NCBI RefSeq assembly: GCF_001661345.1
Contig: NW_017962919.1
Span: 798,512 to 862,511, forward strand
Reading direction: 5' to 3'
DNA: 64,000 bases
Source of the DNA: Ascoidea rubescens DSM 1968
Lineage: Eukaryota > Ascomycota > Saccharomycetes > Ascoideales > Ascoideaceae
The notes beneath the pieces are model-generated. The model had not been told where the DNA came from. It did not search any database and worked only from the letters and a program-made list of their open reading frames with translations. Positions 31,944 to 42,315 of this stretch are shown here, one piece after another (the stretch's first letter is position 1; each line of letters begins with the position of its first letter). The translations under genes were made by a program, and so were the position numbers.

Positions 31944-32656
31944 GGACGATGGAAGAGAGCAGAAATGTGTCGCTCAAAGATGCTCAAGAAGAGAAGAAGC
32001 GCACGCGCTGAGTCAGCACACGTGTGATGACTCAGCAGTTGCGACGATAAGGGAGAAGCATCTCCGTGACAGGGCGCCTCGGCTAGAGGGTGCCGATGCA
32101 CGTGTGCGGCCGGCGTGTGATTGGACACGGGCCGTGCGAGCTTATCTGGTTATCGGCGCTTTGGCAGCTGCGCGAGGGTCGTGTGGTGCTGCTGCTGCCG
32201 GGTGGGGTGGTGGAGCTGGCGCCAGTGCTGCGGTGCTGCTGCTGCTGGCGGCGTTTTTGGCGCGCGCGCTGCTTCCCGCCGGCAGTCGCCCGATAAGCAC
32301 GCACGTTGACGGCTTTCTGGTGTCAGCTTTTACTTCATTACTCTGCTTCCACTATCTTCTTGTCTTACTCTCCTACTTCCTCTTCTTGTTCCTGTTCTCT
32401 ACCTGTCCATCTTTCTGCTGCTGTTCTCAAATTCCAGTACATGTTCTTGCCTGTTCAATAGTATCCCTTTTTTTTCATCTCACAGCTCTTCTTCACCTCG
32501 CCATTACTCATCAATATATGTGCCTCCATATCTATCTGTCATTTCTCACAGCAACGATTTAAAAGAAAAAAAAAGGCTAGAAAAAAGAAAAATTTTACAT
32601 TCTACTCTACTCCTACTCTCTCTCTTTCTTTCTTTCTCTCTAGATTCATCCCAAAA
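31944..32656. promoter_or_regulatory. SWI6/SAK1 divergent promoter, GC-rich with regulatory palindrome
   Basis: A 713-base divergent promoter. The part next to SWI6 (31990-32310) is the most GC-rich stretch I see in the window and includes CGCGCGCG-type words and repeated GCTGCTGCT. It carries an ACGCG core (32003-32007, as in MCB sites) directly beside the palindrome at 32007-32036. The SAK1 half is pyrimidine-rich (CTCTCTTTCTTT), as in yeast 5' leaders. The open frame crossing it (31849-32562) also overlaps the 5' end of SWI6 on the other strand and is not a gene. Confidence 0.6.
32007..32036. promoter_or_regulatory. 30-bp near-perfect palindrome: two AP-1/Gcn4 sites flanking CACGTG
   Basis: The arms contain TGAGTCA (32009-32015) and its complement TGACTCA (32028-32034). 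The centre is CACACGTGTG (32017-32026) around a CACGTG E-box. Fourteen of fifteen base pairs match across the dyad; only 32016/32027 differ. TGAGTCA is the bZIP (Gcn4/Yap-type) site and CACGTG the bHLH (Cbf1/Pho4-type) site. Confidence 0.75.
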
Positions 32657-35600
32657 ATGCAATCTATATCGTCCAATAAAAAGAGTCTATCTCGTTCAAA
32701 TACTTCCAATACCTCCATATCCTACTGTCCCCATCCTAACCATACCACTACAATTAGAAACAATAACCTATCTTCCTCCCAAATCTCAACCAGATCCGTT
32801 TCCTCCTCTTCCACGATAAACAAAAGCTTTTTCTCTAAATTTTCAAACTATTTCAAACTCAACAACAGCCATTCCTCTCTTAAATCAATCCATTCAAACC
32901 ACTCAAACACCAACAGCAAACAGCACTCAATTGAAAAAAGAAAAAAAAGACTATCAATTACAATCCCACAAGATTCTGCACAACAACAACAACAACAACT
33001 CATTCTTCCACCCACCTACCAAAATACAACCAACAATAGCGCTCAAAAATTAACCGCCGACTCGTCCCCAAATGATTCCTCTCTACTTCAATCAAACACT
33101 TCTTCTCCCTCCAACATCATCACACATTCAAACTTATCAACTCCCTTGAAACAAATCCAGTCCCCCTTATCGTCTCCTGCTCCTCTTAAATCTTCAATTC
33201 CAACCTCAAATTCAATCTCCTCCAACTTCCCTCTCTTCTCTTCTCAAATCGACTCACAACCTCAACCACAATCTCAATCCCAAACTAAACTAAATTCAAA
33301 CTTCCTAGCAACTGGCATCATATCAACTCCTCACCAGCTCCCCCAGCAATTCAACGACAGCCTAATAAACAGCCTAAATCTTAACGACTTCAATAACAAT
33401 AACAATAACAATAACAATAACAACACGCACCTACTGACTCTCTCTTCACATCCTTCAAACAACAACATAAATAACAACCACAAATCTTTTCCTTCTGTAT
33501 CCTCAAAAAAATCAATCAACAGACTCTCCTCAAAAGTCAAAGAAACTCACCACATCTCTCTAGAATATAACCCCATCAACAAAACTAAAATCCTAAACAC
33601 TTACGAAATTCTCAAAGAACTAGGCAAGGGCCAACATGGCAAAGTTAAACTTGCAAAACACACTCAAACCGGCGAAAAAGTAGCCATCAAAATCGTCGAT
33701 AGAAACACTAAATCAAAATTCCTATCCTCAACCATAAACAACACCTCAAACACAAACAACAACATTCTAAACACTACAAACAACTTGAGAAGAAACTCAA
33801 TCTATCCAAATCTAACTTCCAGAACATCAAACCTACAGTCAAGCCAAACAAACTCCCCCTTTCAGCAGGACATCAAAATTAGAAAAGAAATCGCGATCAT
33901 GAAAAAATGCGATCACAAACATGTAGTCAAACTAAACGAAGTCTTGGACGATATCAACTCAAGAAAAATATACCTCGTTCTAGAATACTTGGAAAATGGC
34001 GAAGTTAAATGGCAAAATAACGATTATGACGATTTAATCTCAAACGACTCATTTTCAAACTCAATTTCATATTCAAACCCACCTTCAAACAACTCAAAAA
34101 ACAATAATCACGACATTGACGAAAAATTAGTAAAATACTCAAAACAGAAAAAAGGAAGACCCATGATGTCCTTCAAAGAAGCAAGAGCTGTATTCAGAGA
34201 CGTCCTACTCGGCTTGGAATATCTACACTACCAAGGTATAATCCACAGAGACATAAAACCAGCAAACCTACTACTTTCAAAGGATAACACTGTTAAAATA
34301 TCGGATTTCGGCGTTTCTTTTGCCTCAAATTTAAACGAAAATGATCCAGATTATGATGAAAAAAATAATGATTACGAATTGGCTAAAACCGCTGGAACTC
34401 CGGCGTTTTTTGCTCCTGAATTATGCTTCTCCTCAAATAATAAACTTAAACCATCTATTTCTTCCGATAATAGCAATAATAACAACAACAATAATGAAAT
34501 TGAAGATAATCCGCCTAAAATTGACTACAAAATAGATATATGGGCTTTGGGTGTCACTCTATACTGTTTACTATTTGGCAACTTACCTTTTAACGCAGAT
34601 TCAGAATTTGAGTTGTTTGATGTCATAATTAATCAACCCTTATCTTTTCCTTCTTACTTGAACGTTTTAAGTTCAAACACAAGAAACTCAAATGTCTCCT
34701 TAAATGAATATTCAGAAAGTAAAGATTTGCTACTGAAATTGTTGGCAAAAGACCCAGAATCTAGAAGCGACATCGATGAAATTAAACGACATCCATTCAC
34801 TCTACGGGACTTGAATGATGACGATATCTACGAATTCTCGCAACCACAAATCCCAGAAGAAATTATCAATGTTTCTAATGAGGAAGTTGAGGTTGCTGTT
34901 CTCGGTATTGGCCATAAAATCAAACACCATCTAAGTAAAGCCTTAAAGTTAGCTGGTCTAACTTCTCCAAGAATTCATACAAACCGTTCCAATATGTCCC
35001 TAAATTCAGTTTTAACCAATTCCAATTCAAACCATAACAACAACGCTAGTGATTCGGAATATATTCCTCCTCATCAATCTACCATAACTCAATCGCTAAT
35101 AAAAACTACTGCTCATAAACCAAGCTTGAATTTTGATTGCAATAATAATTCACTTATAATTTCAGAAACAGTGGGAACTCCCACAATGTCTCCTTCTTTG
35201 CCCCCAGATGTTTCCAGTGCTTCCTCTCCTTATCTTTCCGTTGCAACTTTTAATCAACAACAAATCCTCCCTCTTCCAAATAATATTGTCGATTATCCTC
35301 ACTCAAGTCATATACTTGGCCTGAATAATAACACCCCCATGATAACAAAACATCCTTCTCAACTCTCTTGCTCTTCAACTTTAAATCTGCTGTCGCAAAT
35401 TAATTCAAATCCAACTAGTGCAACTACTACTGCCAATTCTAGCATACTAAATTCTTCAACTTGTTTGAATATGAAGTCGTATGCTTGTCATCGAAGAACT
35501 CCCTCAGCTACAATAACAGACCCAATTACAACAGAAACAAAATCCACAATAGAAGGCGGATTTTTTAAACCAACGAAACCAACTGTTAATGCTTTGAATG

Positions 35601-37996
35601 ATATAATGGAAAAGGACTATTTTAAAGCAAGTTCTAGCTCATTACTTAGAAGAGGAAGTATTCAATCAAGTGGCTCTTTTTCATCAATTTCAAGAAGAGG
35701 CTCCGTCAATAATAGATTTAATCTTTACAATAACTTGAAAAATTCTAATAAAAGTTTGATAAATAGCAGAAGTACTACTACTAATCTCAATAGTACTATT
35801 GATGGAAATGATATCAAAAATAATGATGTTGAAACTATTAATAATATGCCAATTGATAACTTAGAAAATACAAATATTGATAATCCCAACAATAATAACA
35901 ATTCAAATGGTTATTTTAATCCCATTGGGTCTAGAGATGGAAATGTTCAACTTCCTATCAATACCAGTTTTGCTTCCTTGAACAGTTTTGATGAAGAAGA
36001 TCTCTACAAGCTTCCTGAATTCAATTTTAATGCTCTTTCCAATTTTACAAATTATGGTCAAACAGCCAGATTTTATTTTGATGAACAAGATAAAGATCCA
36101 AATTCTAAAAGTTTTCTTAATATAAATGGGATGAATCGAACTTTCAATAACTCAAGTATTTGTAACTTGAATAACTATAACAACAATCTCACCAATATTT
36201 CCAATTATGATTATAATTTTAACTTTGCTAAAAATAACGATAGTTTCACTGCAAACCCAAATGTTAATGGTATCAATGCAGAAAATCATGAAAATTGTGA
36301 AACTAGGAACATTGAAAATTATCAAAATATTATTTCTTCGATAACTCAAACAAATGAAGATGGGAATAGAAATGAAAATAATAATAACAATAATAATAAC
36401 GATAATAATAACAATAATAATAACAGTATTGAAAATCACAACTCAAATGAAAGTGTAAATAAGCTTCTTTCTCCAAATTTAAGGTTAAACGATTTTTATA
36501 ATCAGAACAATGAGTCCCCTTTCAAAAAACTTCAATCATACGATATGAATAAATCAATGAACAAATCTATAAATAATTCATCAGCAACTGCAACTATTAA
36601 TATGAATGATGATGTGACTGATGATCAAAAAAGTTATAGTACACATTTGGGAAAACCTGTTAATATTTTTCATCACAGTCAATTAGAGTCGAGTTCTATT
36701 GGTAACAGTACAGAAAAACCAGTAAAGTCAATGTCAGATCAAAGTTTAATGTCTGGGATATCTGTTCCGGGCATAAATGTCGAATCCCAATCCATTGCTA
36801 GTTATCATACTTGCAAACCATATGAAATCAATGATTATAATAATGTTATTACTTCTTCATCAACTATTTTAAACAACAAAAAAGCAAATGGTAACATCCA
36901 TGGTGATGATAATAAAATTCTTGATAACAATAACCTATCAATTGGTGGAACTGAATTAATTAGGCTACCAAGTAATATCGTTAAGGATGGAGTATCATAT
37001 TGCCCAGAAGATATAGAAAATGATAGGATGTCTGCATTTTCAGTGTCAAGCGTTGATAGTGATGATGATAATGATGACGACGATGATGACGGTGATCATG
37101 AAAGTAACCATGGTAAAAGAGGTGAATTAACATTGACTTTAGGACCAAGAAGAGATTTCAGGACCAGGTTCATGACAAGTGAGTCAAATCTTCCACGAGT
37201 TCTGAAGACTGTTCACGGGTTTATTGAAGAGGAAGAAAATGATTACTTACAAGGAACCAAAGAAAAACCGTTTAATTTGGTTGATCTTGAAATTGGAAGC
37301 TGGGAAAAACCTAGTAATTTGTTAACTCTTAATATTCCAGACGATGAGCTTGAAAATTTGGGGTTGATGCCTACTGCAGGTTATGCGCGTAGTGCAAATG
37401 GAAATATTGCATTCAATAAAGATGGCATTGGATTGTTTTCTCAAGGACATTCACAAAACGTATCACAATCACCTCCAGTAAGCAATTTAAGTATTCAATT
37501 CCGTGGAATGAAAACAAACGAGGACTTATTATTTCGATTAAGAAGCCAAGAAAGTGAGTACAGTAGATATTCATCGGATGAAGAATCTGGGTTTATTATG
37601 GAAAATAAAATTCACAGACCTTTAATTCGATTAGAGGATGATAATGAAACTGAAAGAAAGGTATCAGTTATTCTAAAAAATTCAAGAAAAAGTACACACT
37701 TATTAAGTAAGGCTTTCAGGAATGTGATTTCAAGAACAGACTATTTGAAAGAGGTTAGAAGAATTATGATGACTAAAAATAAATCTATATATAATCAACA
37801 AAGACATAATTTTAGAAATCATTATCAAAAGGGTGAAATTAAATTGTCATTTAACAAATCTTACCACTATAAAGGAACATCAAGTAATAATGCTGAGATA
37901 AAAACTATAAAAGAAGAAATTAAGAAAAGACATAGAAGTAGTTCGGTCACAGTGGGATTATTAGGAAATAGGATGGCAGATAAAGATGATATTTAA
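32657..37996 (+). CDS. SAK1: Snf1-activating kinase, Sak1/Tos3 type
   Basis: A 1779-residue serine/threonine kinase of the CaMKK-like group that phosphorylates the Snf1 activation loop when glucose is low. The kinase domain spans about residues 315-712: glycine loop GKGQHGKVKLA, the VAIKIV lysine, HRDIKPANLLL at about 528, ISDFGVSFAS, GTPAFFAPELC, and the subgroup-typical IDIWALGVTLYCLLFGNLPF. The domain is interrupted by Asn/Ser-rich insertions. The N-terminal ~310 residues and the ~1050-residue C-terminal tail are low complexity, with conserved-looking islands such as RTPSATITDP and LTLGPRRDFRTRFMT. S. cerevisiae Sak1 is 1142 residues, so this is unusually long. Elm1 or Tos3 are alternatives, but the long tail favours Sak1. 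Shares its promoter with SWI6. Confidence 0.88.
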   Translation: MQSISSNKKSLSRSNTSNTSISYCPHPNHTTTIRNNNLSSSQISTRSVSSSSTINKSFFSKFSNYFKLNNSHSSLKSIHSNHSNTNSKQHSIEKRKKRLSITIPQDSAQQQQQQLILPPTYQNTTNNSAQKLTADSSPNDSSLLQSNTSSPSNIITHSNLSTPLKQIQSPLSSPAPLKSSIPTSNSISSNFPLFSSQIDSQPQPQSQSQTKLNSNFLATGIISTPHQLPQQFNDSLINSLNLNDFNNNNNNNNNNNTHLLTLSSHPSNNNINNNHKSFPSVSSKKSINRLSSKVKETHHISLEYNPINKTKILNTYEILKELGKGQHGKVKLAKHTQTGEKVAIKIVDRNTKSKFLSSTINNTSNTNNNILNTTNNLRRNSIYPNLTSRTSNLQSSQTNSPFQQDIKIRKEIAIMKKCDHKHVVKLNEVLDDINSRKIYLVLEYLENGEVKWQNNDYDDLISNDSFSNSISYSNPPSNNSKNNNHDIDEKLVKYSKQKKGRPMMSFKEARAVFRDVLLGLEYLHYQGIIHRDIKPANLLLSKDNTVKISDFGVSFASNLNENDPDYDEKNNDYELAKTAGTPAFFAPELCFSSNNKLKPSISSDNSNNNNNNNEIEDNPPKIDYKIDIWALGVTLYCLLFGNLPFNADSEFELFDVIINQPLSFPSYLNVLSSNTRNSNVSLNEYSESKDLLLKLLAKDPESRSDIDEIKRHPFTLRDLNDDDIYEFSQPQIPEEIINVSNEEVEVAVLGIGHKIKHHLSKALKLAGLTSPRIHTNRSNMSLNSVLTNSNSNHNNNASDSEYIPPHQSTITQSLIKTTAHKPSLNFDCNNNSLIISETVGTPTMSPSLPPDVSSASSPYLSVATFNQQQILPLPNNIVDYPHSSHILGLNNNTPMITKHPSQLSCSSTLNLLSQINSNPTSATTTANSSILNSSTCLNMKSYACHRRTPSATITDPITTETKSTIEGGFFKPTKPTVNALNDIMEKDYFKASSSSLLRRGSIQSSGSFSSISRRGSVNNRFNLYNNLKNSNKSLINSRSTTTNLNSTIDGNDIKNNDVETINNMPIDNLENTNIDNPNNNNNSNGYFNPIGSRDGNVQLPINTSFASLNSFDEEDLYKLPEFNFNALSNFTNYGQTARFYFDEQDKDPNSKSFLNINGMNRTFNNSSICNLNNYNNNLTNISNYDYNFNFAKNNDSFTANPNVNGINAENHENCETRNIENYQNIISSITQTNEDGNRNENNNNNNNNDNNNNNNNSIENHNSNESVNKLLSPNLRLNDFYNQNNESPFKKLQSYDMNKSMNKSINNSSATATINMNDDVTDDQKSYSTHLGKPVNIFHHSQLESSSIGNSTEKPVKSMSDQSLMSGISVPGINVESQSIASYHTCKPYEINDYNNVITSSSTILNNKKANGNIHGDDNKILDNNNLSIGGTELIRLPSNIVKDGVSYCPEDIENDRMSAFSVSSVDSDDDNDDDDDDGDHESNHGKRGELTLTLGPRRDFRTRFMTSESNLPRVLKTVHGFIEEEENDYLQGTKEKPFNLVDLEIGSWEKPSNLLTLNIPDDELENLGLMPTAGYARSANGNIAFNKDGIGLFSQGHSQNVSQSPPVSNLSIQFRGMKTNEDLLFRLRSQESEYSRYSSDEESGFIMENKIHRPLIRLEDDNETERKVSVILKNSRKSTHLLSKAFRNVISRTDYLKEVRRIMMTKNKSIYNQQRHNFRNHYQKGEIKLSFNKSYHYKGTSSNNAEIKTIKEEIKKRHRSSSVTVGLLGNRMADKDDI

Positions 37997-39961
37997 AAAT
38001 GAGTTTTTTTTTTGTCAATTTTTTCACAACTCGGCAAAAAAATTTGTTGAGTTGATTTTTGAAAAGTGTGTATAACATCTCAAACTAGATAGTTTGAATT
38101 TAATTCAGTTTTATTTTCTAATGGTTTGAAAATAAAGGTATATCTCAAAAAAATTGTGTTGTTTGGAATTTAAGATTTTAGAATAGTCAAAGATTTGATT
38201 CTTTGCAACCTTAAAACTTCGATGATATGATGCTTTTATTCTTTGTCAAAAATCAGAATGAATATTAACTTTTCAAGAAAAAACTATATAAAATTCATCT
38301 TTCCCAATTTGATAATTATTGTTTTTCGTATTTTAGATCTGAGCTTAAAAATGACACAGAAGCTGTTAAACATTGATATTGATTTCTTTTTGCAGTAATA
38401 ATTCTAACACTTCAAATATGTAATATTACTACCCAAATAAATCAAACTTATAGGTTTGGGGTTAGGGAAACTATATTATCCATGGATTGATGCAAGAATA
38501 TAGTAATTTTGGGTTTTCAAGAAAAAGAGACTTTCCTCATCAAAATCAATTTTGATTGAGAAATTTCTTACTTTTTTTATTTTTTTTTCAATTTTTTTAA
38601 TTGAACTGCAATATGTTCAAAAATCTTTTTCTTTTAATTTTTTTTTGGATTACTTCTAAAGTTTTCTTTTAAAAATAGAGCTTGTTTTTGTAATTTTGCA
38701 TTTGGCTTTCGGGTTTAATTAATTATTTACAAAATATGTTAATTATTAACAGGGTTTTTTTTGAGACACAACTTGATACAGCTGGTTTTATATTTGTGGG
38801 CTATTTTAATAAAAGCATTTTTTTCACGAACGATTTTCCGAAACCAAATGAGCTTCCTGTCATCGTTCAAAAGTTTAAAAATAGCCGATAACTGAAAGGT
38901 CTCGTGACTTTGGCAGAGGCAAGTATTCATGCAGATGTGCATAATTATGTATTCTACTGTGTAGATATGTTTTATCCTGCATGATCGTTTGAATTCCGTT
39001 TTGATGGATCCAATGACGGAAAGAGCAGGTTGCTCAACTCAGATGAAATATTTATTCCAGTAATTTGGGTTCACGAGAGCAAGCGCAATCATTCATTCAG
39101 TAAAGTGCTAATCTTGTCTACTCATAGCTTCTGTCCCAAAATATGCACATATTTTTCTCAGAAAATAAATTTGCTAGTTTGGTTTGTTGTTTTAATTGAA
39201 TCGAAATTTGTCATTAAATTCATAATTTATGAAATTCATATCTGCAAAACTGGACAAGTCGAATTCTGAAAGACTGCAATTGGTCAATTGGTTCTTCTTG
39301 AAGGGGTTGTCTTTTCTTTTAATAACAGAGTGGTAGCCCTAGATGAATTGCTGTCCTGGAAATATTACGTAAATGGCATCTTAGGCGTTTCATGAATTTA
39401 ACTATCGGGCTAGTCGAAATATATTGCTGCAATTGTTGTAATTAGATGTTCAATTCTGGTTGGACGGTCAGGTGATCTTTTGTTTTTCAGTGAAACGGAT
39501 TAATTGCGAATTGAGAGGTGAAGAAATCGACATTTCCACCTCAAATTAAGGATTCAGCACAACTTTAAAAGGTGGTGGAAGTTTTCTGTGTGCAAACAGG
39601 ATAGCGGACGGTTGTGTCCCGCTATCATGGGTTGTGTTCGCTAAAGCCGCTCCTATCAAAGGTGTGTCCCGTTATTAGGCCTCTTTTCTTTTGTTTCCAT
39701 CCTTTCTTCTTTAGGCTGGCTTTAGGGGACTTTGTTGAGGAGGAAGATATGTTTTGAATATTATGTGCTAGTAGTAACAAAAGAATAATGCGTTTTGCTT
39801 TAGGGAGATATTTGGTATTCCACCACTCGTTGTTTGTTCAGCAGGTTGGTTGGTGAATTTTCTGACGAATTTTCTGATAATAACTGATAAAGTTCAGCAG
39901 TCTAAACCTATTTTGACTGACAATTAAACACACTGAATAAAATGGTCGTTTTCTAATCTTG
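37997..39961. other. Gene-poor DNA downstream of SAK1, with a promoter-like island
   Basis: No convincing gene in nearly 2 kb. 37997-38760 is AT-rich. About 38770-39760 has a more balanced composition and non-repetitive sequence, including TTCATGCAGAT at 38926-38936 and the inverted repeat at 39600-39626. Two copies of GTGTCCCG followed by CTAT or TTAT lie at about 39615 and 39665. This island looks like regulatory DNA although it follows a plus-strand gene and precedes only the small frame at 39962. Confidence 0.5.
39600..39626. promoter_or_regulatory. Inverted repeat with CGG-N11-CCG
   Basis: Perfect 8-bp arms GATAGCGG (39600-39607) and CCGCTATC (39619-39626) enclose 11 bases, so the inner triplets are CGG-N11-CCG. 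That is the spacing bound by Gal4-type zinc-cluster proteins. It is about 335 bases upstream of the small membrane frame at 39962. Confidence 0.5.
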
Positions 39962-40234
39962 ATGTTTTTGCCAATGTTCAAAGAATGTTTAAAGGTTACA
40001 AGAAATTCTACAAACCTAGATAAGTATCAAAGTGTTCAACAGAAAACCTCATTCAAGCCGATATCCTTGTTGGTGTTAGTGTTTACCACTATTCAGATAA
40101 TTATTCTTATTTTTTTTGTATTATATAGTATCGTTTCACCATTCAGTGGTCTTCAAAACCAAGAATTTCTGCTGGGCGTGATGTGTAATTTCTGTAAAAA
40201 CCCAAACTCATCTATTTCAAATTACAAAACCTAA
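39962..40234 (+). CDS. Possible small single-pass membrane protein (90 residues), unrecognised
   Basis: A weakly supported frame from an ATG at 39962. About 38 mostly polar residues precede one strongly hydrophobic helix (SLLVLVFTTIQIIILIFFVL). A short tail follows with a CNFC pair and NSS/NYK. Its layout resembles the anchored proteins at 44517 and 47198, but it lacks their cysteine framework and I cannot show homology. It follows an island of regulatory-looking DNA. It could equally be a chance frame in AT-rich DNA. Confidence 0.3.
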   Translation: MFLPMFKECLKVTRNSTNLDKYQSVQQKTSFKPISLLVLVFTTIQIIILIFFVLYSIVSPFSGLQNQEFLLGVMCNFCKNPNSSISNYKT

Positions 40235-40778
40235 TTTAAATGCTTGATACTTGAATCAAATTATCTTTTGAACCAGAATTAAAAAATGATAAATAATTGT
40301 AGATACTAAATATAAATTAACTTTTTGTAAAAAAAAATTTGACAAACTTTTGGATTATCTAATTGAATAATTTACGATATGTGAAAAGCAAAACATAACA
40401 TGAAATTGGAAAATAACACAAAAAAATGAGAATTGTAATTATAACTATTACCGAAATAATAATTAAATGAAAATGAAATGAGAAAAGCAAGTATAGAATA
40501 AAAAATAATAAACCGGAATGAATTGAAGAAAGAAAAAAAATAAAAATAAAAAAGCAGAAATATAAGACATTAAATAGATATAAACAGCATCACCAAGGAA
40601 GAATAACCAAGAATAGAAAAAACAAATAGAATAAATGGATTGTGAGAGAAGAAAGTAAGAATTCAATATTGGGCCGATAAAGACTGTTCATTATTATTAT
40701 TATTATCAAAAATGTTTAATCTTGTTAATATTTGTAGTTGTAGTTTTATTTTATTTCAATAATATATTTCACTTGTGT
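40235..40778. other. Intergenic between the small frame and the zinc protein
   Basis: About 540 bases of A-rich plus-strand sequence with no gene seen. It probably contains the terminator of the minus-strand gene ending at 40779. Confidence 0.5.
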
Positions 40779-41243
40779 TTATCTTCTCTCAATACAATCC
40801 TCGCAAAAGTTATGAAAACATGAGATACAAAAACTGTCACACCATTGGAAAAATGGTCTTGACAAATCTTCTTTGTCGATATCATCACTCATTTCAAATT
40901 TATTATCAACATCACATCGACAACATCTCCAATCGATAATGCCTTCTTTAATTAATTTTTTGGTTTTACTTCTTGTGATTGGAAAGGTTGCTTTGTCAGG
41001 ATATTTGTTTTTTTTCATTTCAGTTCTTGCACTTGGTTTAGCTCTCATTCTGTATATTTGACCATCCACCATTGCCAATTTCCCATCAAACTTTTCATCT
41101 GTAAGATCCAAGACTTGTTTTTGCTTATAAGAATCAATGGAGGAAAGTGTACTTTCAGAGATTGTAGTAGCATTAGATGACGAAGTATTGCTATCTAATA
41201 CACTCCTTCTTTTGGTTTTTATTCTTAAATTGAGAAGCCCCAT
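40779..41243 (-). CDS. Small zinc-binding protein with CCxC and RING-like cysteines, function unknown
   Basis: A 154-residue protein. The N-terminal half is Ser/Thr-rich and disordered (STLSSIDSYKQKQVLDLTD). The C-terminus carries a cysteine/histidine array: WRCCRC at 106-110, then WCDSFCISCFHNFCEDC at 134-150. The pattern is CCxC-x24-C-x3-C-x2-C-x-H-x2-C-x2-C and would bind two zinc ions. Similar WxCCxC...CxxCxHxxC proteins of unknown role are common in filamentous fungi, so this may be a member of that fungal family; I do not know a named S. cerevisiae counterpart. A basic stretch (RSKTKKLIKEG) precedes the zinc array. Function is not inferred. Confidence 0.75.
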   Translation of the reverse strand: MGLLNLRIKTKRRSVLDSNTSSSNATTISESTLSSIDSYKQKQVLDLTDEKFDGKLAMVDGQIYRMRAKPSARTEMKKNKYPDKATFPITRSKTKKLIKEGIIDWRCCRCDVDNKFEMSDDIDKEDLSRPFFQWCDSFCISCFHNFCEDCIERR

Positions 41244-42315
41244 TCTATATCAATTTATCAATTAACAAAACGAGAAAGGATATAGATATATATAAAATTA
41301 CCAATAGGCTCCTTTATAATAGCAGTGGTAGTGTTTTTGAGTTATGTTAGCACAAAGAATAGATGAGGGATAAAGGATGAACAAAAATTATAAAAAAATA
41401 AAAGCTGAGAAAATGAAAAAATGAGTTATTTAAGGAGAAAAAAAGGCAGAAAATGTCAAATACTTATATTCCTTTAGTTCAGAAATAAAATTTTGATATC
41501 AAATATCGTGGAATCTTTAAAACTATTTCTTAAACCTTAATTAACTTTAAAATCAGCTGAAATATCAGAAATAGTCAATTGTACCAGTTAAAAGAAAACC
41601 CACAATTATTATTGATTATTATCTTCAGTCGTCCAGCAACTGTAAAATTTCCATTTGCTCGAGTTGGACGCTGAAAACATAATTGGGCGTTGGAAACGTA
41701 AAACGGTTACTGTTTTCCTGGTGGAAACAGGAATGGATTATTGTATTAGGCTCAGAATCTCAAAAGACGTTAAAACTCAAAAGAATACTCCCACTTTTGA
41801 GGGGCCGCTGAGTCTGTTCAAAATGCCGGAATTTCCATTTGTGAATGCCATTTTCTCGCCGGGATCAGTTGCAAAACACTTTCCTGAAACCGAATGAAAA
41901 CAGTAGCTGGAGAAGTCTAGCGGTTTTTGCTGGTCCTCAACCTGGAGGCAGTTGTTTTCTTCCAATAATAACAAGGGCAAAGGTAACAGCAAAGGCAACA
42001 GCAAAAGCAACAGAAGAAGCATCTAATCAGTAATTGTTTAGCTCAGTTGAAAGAGACTCACGAATCAGGTACCTGCCAAATACCAGTGTTCCATTTGTGC
42101 AGGTTCTTTACTAATAGGATTTATTATGTTCGGTTCGCTACGCTCTATAGTGCAAAACTAGAGTGTTGGACCTGTTATGTCTGGATATGTCAGGGCGTTT
42201 TCCGAGCACGAAAAACAGATAAGGAGCGGTCCTCTTACCACCGACTTTCACACAGCGATTGGCCAGTGTCCGGCCCAGCAGAATGTCTGGATGTTTGCGC
42301 TTTTCATTTAGACCT

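Noticed and set aside
31849-32562. 237-codon frame opposite the SWI6 5' end and across its promoter
   Set aside because: It overlaps the SWI6 N-terminus antisense and the GC-rich promoter; its composition is explained by both.
42030-42120. TTAGCTCAGTTGAAAGAG, like a tRNA A box
   Set aside because: No B box (GGTTCGANTCC) follows within tRNA length and no acceptor stem pairs.
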